Source: Lactiplantibacillus herbarum | GTDB lineage: Bacteria > Bacillota > Bacilli > Lactobacillales > Lactobacillaceae | NCBI RefSeq assembly: GCF_001039045.1 | Contig: NZ_LFEE01000019.1 | Span: 1 to 58,935, forward strand | Length of the DNA: 58,935 nucleotides | Direction: 5' to 3' | Shown: positions 56,802 through 58,935 of the stretch, in pieces | Numbering within the stretch: the stretch's first letter is position 1 | How the letters are laid out: each line of letters opens with the position of its first letter | Notes under the pieces: generated by a model | What the model saw: only the letters and a program-made list of their open reading frames with translations | What the model was told of the DNA's origin: nothing | Databases searched by the model: none | Position numbers and translations under genes: made by a program

Positions 56802-57386
56802 TTAAATTCGACTCATTAACTGGTTGTGATCACCCAGCCATTTTGCTAGTCGTTGGTAAACTAGCCAGAAGACACCGCCAACCAGTAATCCTTTGATCAG
56901 GTTAAACGGAATTACCGCAACTAATACCAATGTGTTCATTGACATGCTCAGCTTCATACCCATAACTTGCAAATAGAATGGCAGTACAAATGTTACGTTA
57001 GCTAACGACTCCACCACTACTAGTCCCAAAGTCGCTAGACCAATCGCAAGTGGCATCCGCCACTTAGGATTACCATGGTAGTAACGTAGGATCAATGCAA
57101 AGACAATGATCAGTACCGCTGAACCCAAGAAGCTGGCCAGTGAGCCAATCAAATCATAAACCGCGAATCCGAGCATGGCCGAATGGAGCACCAACTTGAT
57201 CAGGGTGATCACAAAGGCCCCACCCATCCCAAAAAGAAATAGACCAATTAGAATCGGAATATCCGAAAAATCAATCTTCATCCATGGCGCTACCGGTAAG
57301 ATTGGAAACTCCAGTAACATTAAAATATACGCACAAGCACCGAGTAAGGCTATGCCCACTAGTCGGTGTAACGTTGTATGTTGCAT
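56802..57386 (-). CDS. ribU: Riboflavin transporter, ECF substrate-binding subunit RibU
   Basis: The protein of about 194 residues has five to six membrane helices and RibU-type sequence: GIALLGACAYILMLLEFP, PWMKIDFSDIPILIG and the internal PFNLIKGLLVGG. It binds riboflavin with high affinity and partners with the energy-coupling EcfAA'T module, which is encoded elsewhere. The ATG at 57386 is chosen because ATAGGAGGG lies eight bases upstream; the frame extends to 57416 without a better site. An FMN riboswitch and a terminator in its leader explain its regulation by flavin status. Confidence 0.95.
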   Translation of the reverse strand: MQHTTLHRLVGIALLGACAYILMLLEFPILPVAPWMKIDFSDIPILIGLFLFGMGGAFVITLIKLVLHSAMLGFAVYDLIGSLASFLGSAVLIIVFALILRYYHGNPKWRMPLAIGLATLGLVVVESLANVTFVLPFYLQVMGMKLSMSMNTLVLVAVIPFNLIKGLLVGGVFWLVYQRLAKWLGDHNQLMSRI

Positions 57387-57440
57387 AAAACGTACCCTCC
57401 TATGGGTCATCTTCAATGAACCTCATTGCCACTTTTTCAC

Positions 57441-57485
57441 AAAAAAAGACCGTCCAATAACACACTTTGTCATCCGGGCGGTCTT
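57441..57485 (-). terminator. Riboswitch-associated terminator in the ribU leader
   Basis: AAGACCGCCC pairs with GGACGGTCTT, followed by TTTTT on the minus strand, between the FMN aptamer and the ribU ribosome-binding site. FMN binding would favour it and stop transcription. Confidence 0.88.
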
Positions 57486-57510
57486 ACTTGCAACGTTCAG
57501 CAAATAAGCT

Positions 57511-57631
57511 CGATCTTCTTTATACCAGACTTTACTGTCGACTTTGGAATCGCACCAAATCACTATGCCTAAACATAGGTCGCGGGTTATTACCGCCGGT
57601 CGGGAATTACACCCTGCCCTGAAGATGAACC
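57511..57631 (-). promoter_or_regulatory. FMN riboswitch (RFN element)
   Basis: On the minus strand the aptamer shows its conserved blocks in order: TTCAGGGCAGGGTG, AATTCCCGACCGGCGGTA, CCCGCGA, GATTTGGTGCGATTCC, AAAGTCGACAGTA and TCTGG, closed by ATCTTC/GAAGAT pairing. It controls ribU 125 bp downstream. Confidence 0.96.
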
Positions 57632-57685
57632 AATTATTTATTTTTACAGTTATATTCTAACGGCAAACCACTAAAATTGCAAGCG

Positions 57686-58402
57686 CTATCGTTCACCTTT
57701 TAACTTACTAATTTCAAGTGGCTTTAATTTCCGGTATTCGCCAGGTTGTAAACTCTGCAAATCCAAGACACCGTATCGTTCTCGTCTCAACTTAGTTACG
57801 GGATGCCCCACGGCTGCCAACATATTTTTCACTTGGTGATTATGACCTTCATGAATCGTCAATTGGACCAAAGCATTCTTTTTCTTATGATCACTATCTA
57901 ACAAGTTAGACTTAGCAGGCGCCGTTTTACGACCGTCAATCTCAACACCTAACCGTAATTGACGTAAGTCAGCGTTAGTTGGAACGCCTTCAACCTTTGC
58001 CAAATAGGTCTTCTTCACTTCATACTTCGGATGGGTCAACCGGTTGGCAAGTGCCCCATCGTTGGTCATAATTAACAGACCAGAAGTATCATAGTCTAAG
58101 CGACCGACTGGATAGATCCGTTCCGGAACGTCTTTAAAGAAGTCCATTACCGTTTTACGGCCTTTTTCATCGTCCACCGTCGTAACAACCCCGCGTGGTT
58201 TATAAAATAAGTAATAAACCAATTTTTCGGCGTTTAATGGAACCCCTTCAACTTCGACGTGGTCACTAGGTTCAACTTTGAACCCTAGAGTGGTCACAGT
58301 CTTACCATTGACTTTCACGTAACCAGAAGTAATCATCACTTCTGATTTACGGCGTGAAGCGATTCCCGCCTCAGCCATTACTTTTTGTAATCGTTCTGCC
58401 AT
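57686..58402 (-). CDS. rluB: 23S rRNA pseudouridine synthase RluB-type (RsuA family)
   Basis: The 238-residue enzyme has an N-terminal S4 RNA-binding domain (RLQKVMAEAGIASRRKSEVMI), the RsuA-family catalytic motif VGRLDYDTSGLLIMTNDG with the active Asp, and the GHNHQVKNMLAAVGHPV block. It isomerises a uridine in 23S rRNA. The start overlaps the scpB stop by one base (TAATG), the common scpA-scpB-rluB arrangement. Confidence 0.93.
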   Translation of the reverse strand: MAERLQKVMAEAGIASRRKSEVMITSGYVKVNGKTVTTLGFKVEPSDHVEVEGVPLNAEKLVYYLFYKPRGVVTTVDDEKGRKTVMDFFKDVPERIYPVGRLDYDTSGLLIMTNDGALANRLTHPKYEVKKTYLAKVEGVPTNADLRQLRLGVEIDGRKTAPAKSNLLDSDHKKKNALVQLTIHEGHNHQVKNMLAAVGHPVTKLRRERYGVLDLQSLQPGEYRKLKPLEISKLKGER

Positions 58403-58935
58403 TATTTTTCCTCGCGTTCTGCTTGTAATTTATCCTGAAAAGCCGTCAAAAATAAATCTGCTTCTGGTGCTGGGTGTTCGGTATCGCTCAGCGCAGCTAA
58501 ATCAATCGCTGGTAAATCATCCAGTGACTTCAGCCCAAAGTAATCTAAGAAAAACTCCGTCGTCCCATATAAAATCGGCCGACCAGGTTCACTCAAACGT
58601 CCCGTTTCGGTAACTAACTGTCGCAATACCAATTTTTGAATCGTTGAGCCACTGTGGACCCCACGAATTTCATCAATTTCAATCCGCGTTAGTGGTTGTC
58701 GATACGCAATGATTGCCAGCACTTCCAATGAAGCCTGTGAGAGGTTCGTTGTTAACGGTGCTTCAAAATACCGTTTTAAGACGGGGGCCACCGTTGCCTT
58801 AGTCGCTAATCGATAAGTATTAGCCGTTGACAGCACCGTTAGCGCACTCTCATCATCTTGATCATACTTCGTTGCTAAACTCGTTAGCATCGTTGTAATG
58901 GCGGGTTTAGCAAAACCGGTCGCATGTTCAATCTC
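58402..58935 (-). CDS. scpB: Segregation and condensation protein ScpB, N-terminus outside window
   Basis: The winged-helix ScpB joins ScpA and Smc in chromosome condensation. The frame is open to the window edge, giving at least 177 residues that begin in [15 protein letters not shown]; the internal ATG at 58890 is not the true start. [23 protein letters not shown] and the [26 protein letters not shown] block are family hallmarks. It is coupled to rluB. Confidence 0.93.
   Translation of the reverse strand, partial: EIEHATGFAKPAITTMLTSLATKYDQDDESALTVLSTANTYRLATKATVAPVLKRYFEAPLTTNLSQASLEVLAIIAYRQPLTRIEIDEIRGVHSGSTIQKLVLRQLVTETGRLSEPGRPILYGTTEFFLDYFGLKSLDDLPAIDLAALSDTEHPAPEADLFLTAFQDKLQAEREEK

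Noticed and set aside
1-58935. CRISPR array
   Set aside because: No series of direct repeats with regular spacers was seen in any intergenic stretch.

Overview
The window looks like a chromosomal segment of a low-GC Gram-positive lactic acid bacterium, most likely Lactiplantibacillus plantarum or a close relative. The basis is gene content and order: tar genes for poly(ribitol/glycerol phosphate) wall teichoic acid, parE-parC, hslU-hslV-xerC-trmFO-topA-dprA-rnhB-rbgA, ABC-F-thyA-dfrA, dapB-cca, and rpsA-cmk-ypbE-recQ-ypbB-ribU-rluB-scpB. The species call rests on recall of this gene order and protein style, not on a search. No rRNA, tRNA, CRISPR array, intact insertion sequence or prophage was seen.

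Layout. 1-3 kb: the end of a probable tarJ and two teichoic-acid polymerase-type transferases (tarK/tarL-like). 3.1-7.7 kb: a broken small membrane protein, then a divergent three-part cell-envelope glycosylation set (GtrA-type flippase, polyprenyl-phosphate glycosyltransferase, 712-aa GT-C-type membrane transferase). 7.7-9.7 kb: an AT-rich gene-free stretch with a long imperfect hairpin, a catalytically degenerate XerC/D-like protein and a small YozE-like protein. 9.7-18.5 kb: msrA/msrB, ppaC, a LysR regulator, parC/parE and plsY. 18.7-29 kb: an aldose-epimerase-like gene, hslU, hslV, xerC, trmFO, topA, dprA, rnhB and rbgA, all on the minus strand. 29.1-31.0 kb: a visibly AT-rich singleton of the DUF6119/TIGR04141 type, inserted between rbgA and the ctp terminator, with its own promoter buried in a perfect palindrome. 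31.1-38.9 kb: ctp, yozE, ypmS, an SGNH hydrolase, degV, dfrA, thyA and an ABC-F ATPase. 38.9-39.6 kb: a gene-free region with a 15-bp inverted repeat and stacked hairpins. 39.6-49.7 kb: a conserved hypothetical, cca, dapB, DUF1398, DUF4811 plus an MFS exporter with a divergent TetR regulator, a membrane protein, a HAD phosphatase, a TPR protein and hup. 49.9-58.9 kb: der, rpsA, cmk, a LysM protein, recQ/ypbB, ribU under an FMN riboswitch, rluB and the 5'-truncated scpB.

Two themes stand out. First, four genes (the small membrane protein, rnhB, thyA, rpsA) each carry one apparent single-base loss that abolishes or alters a conserved C-terminus. All four can be read as one base missing from a short homopolymer, so under-called sequencing is at least as likely as real mutation. 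Restoring one base gives products of 137, 255, 316 and 431 residues. Second, the most plausible under-described accessory gene is the DUF6119-type protein at 29.1-30.9 kb, with its symmetric promoter/operator.
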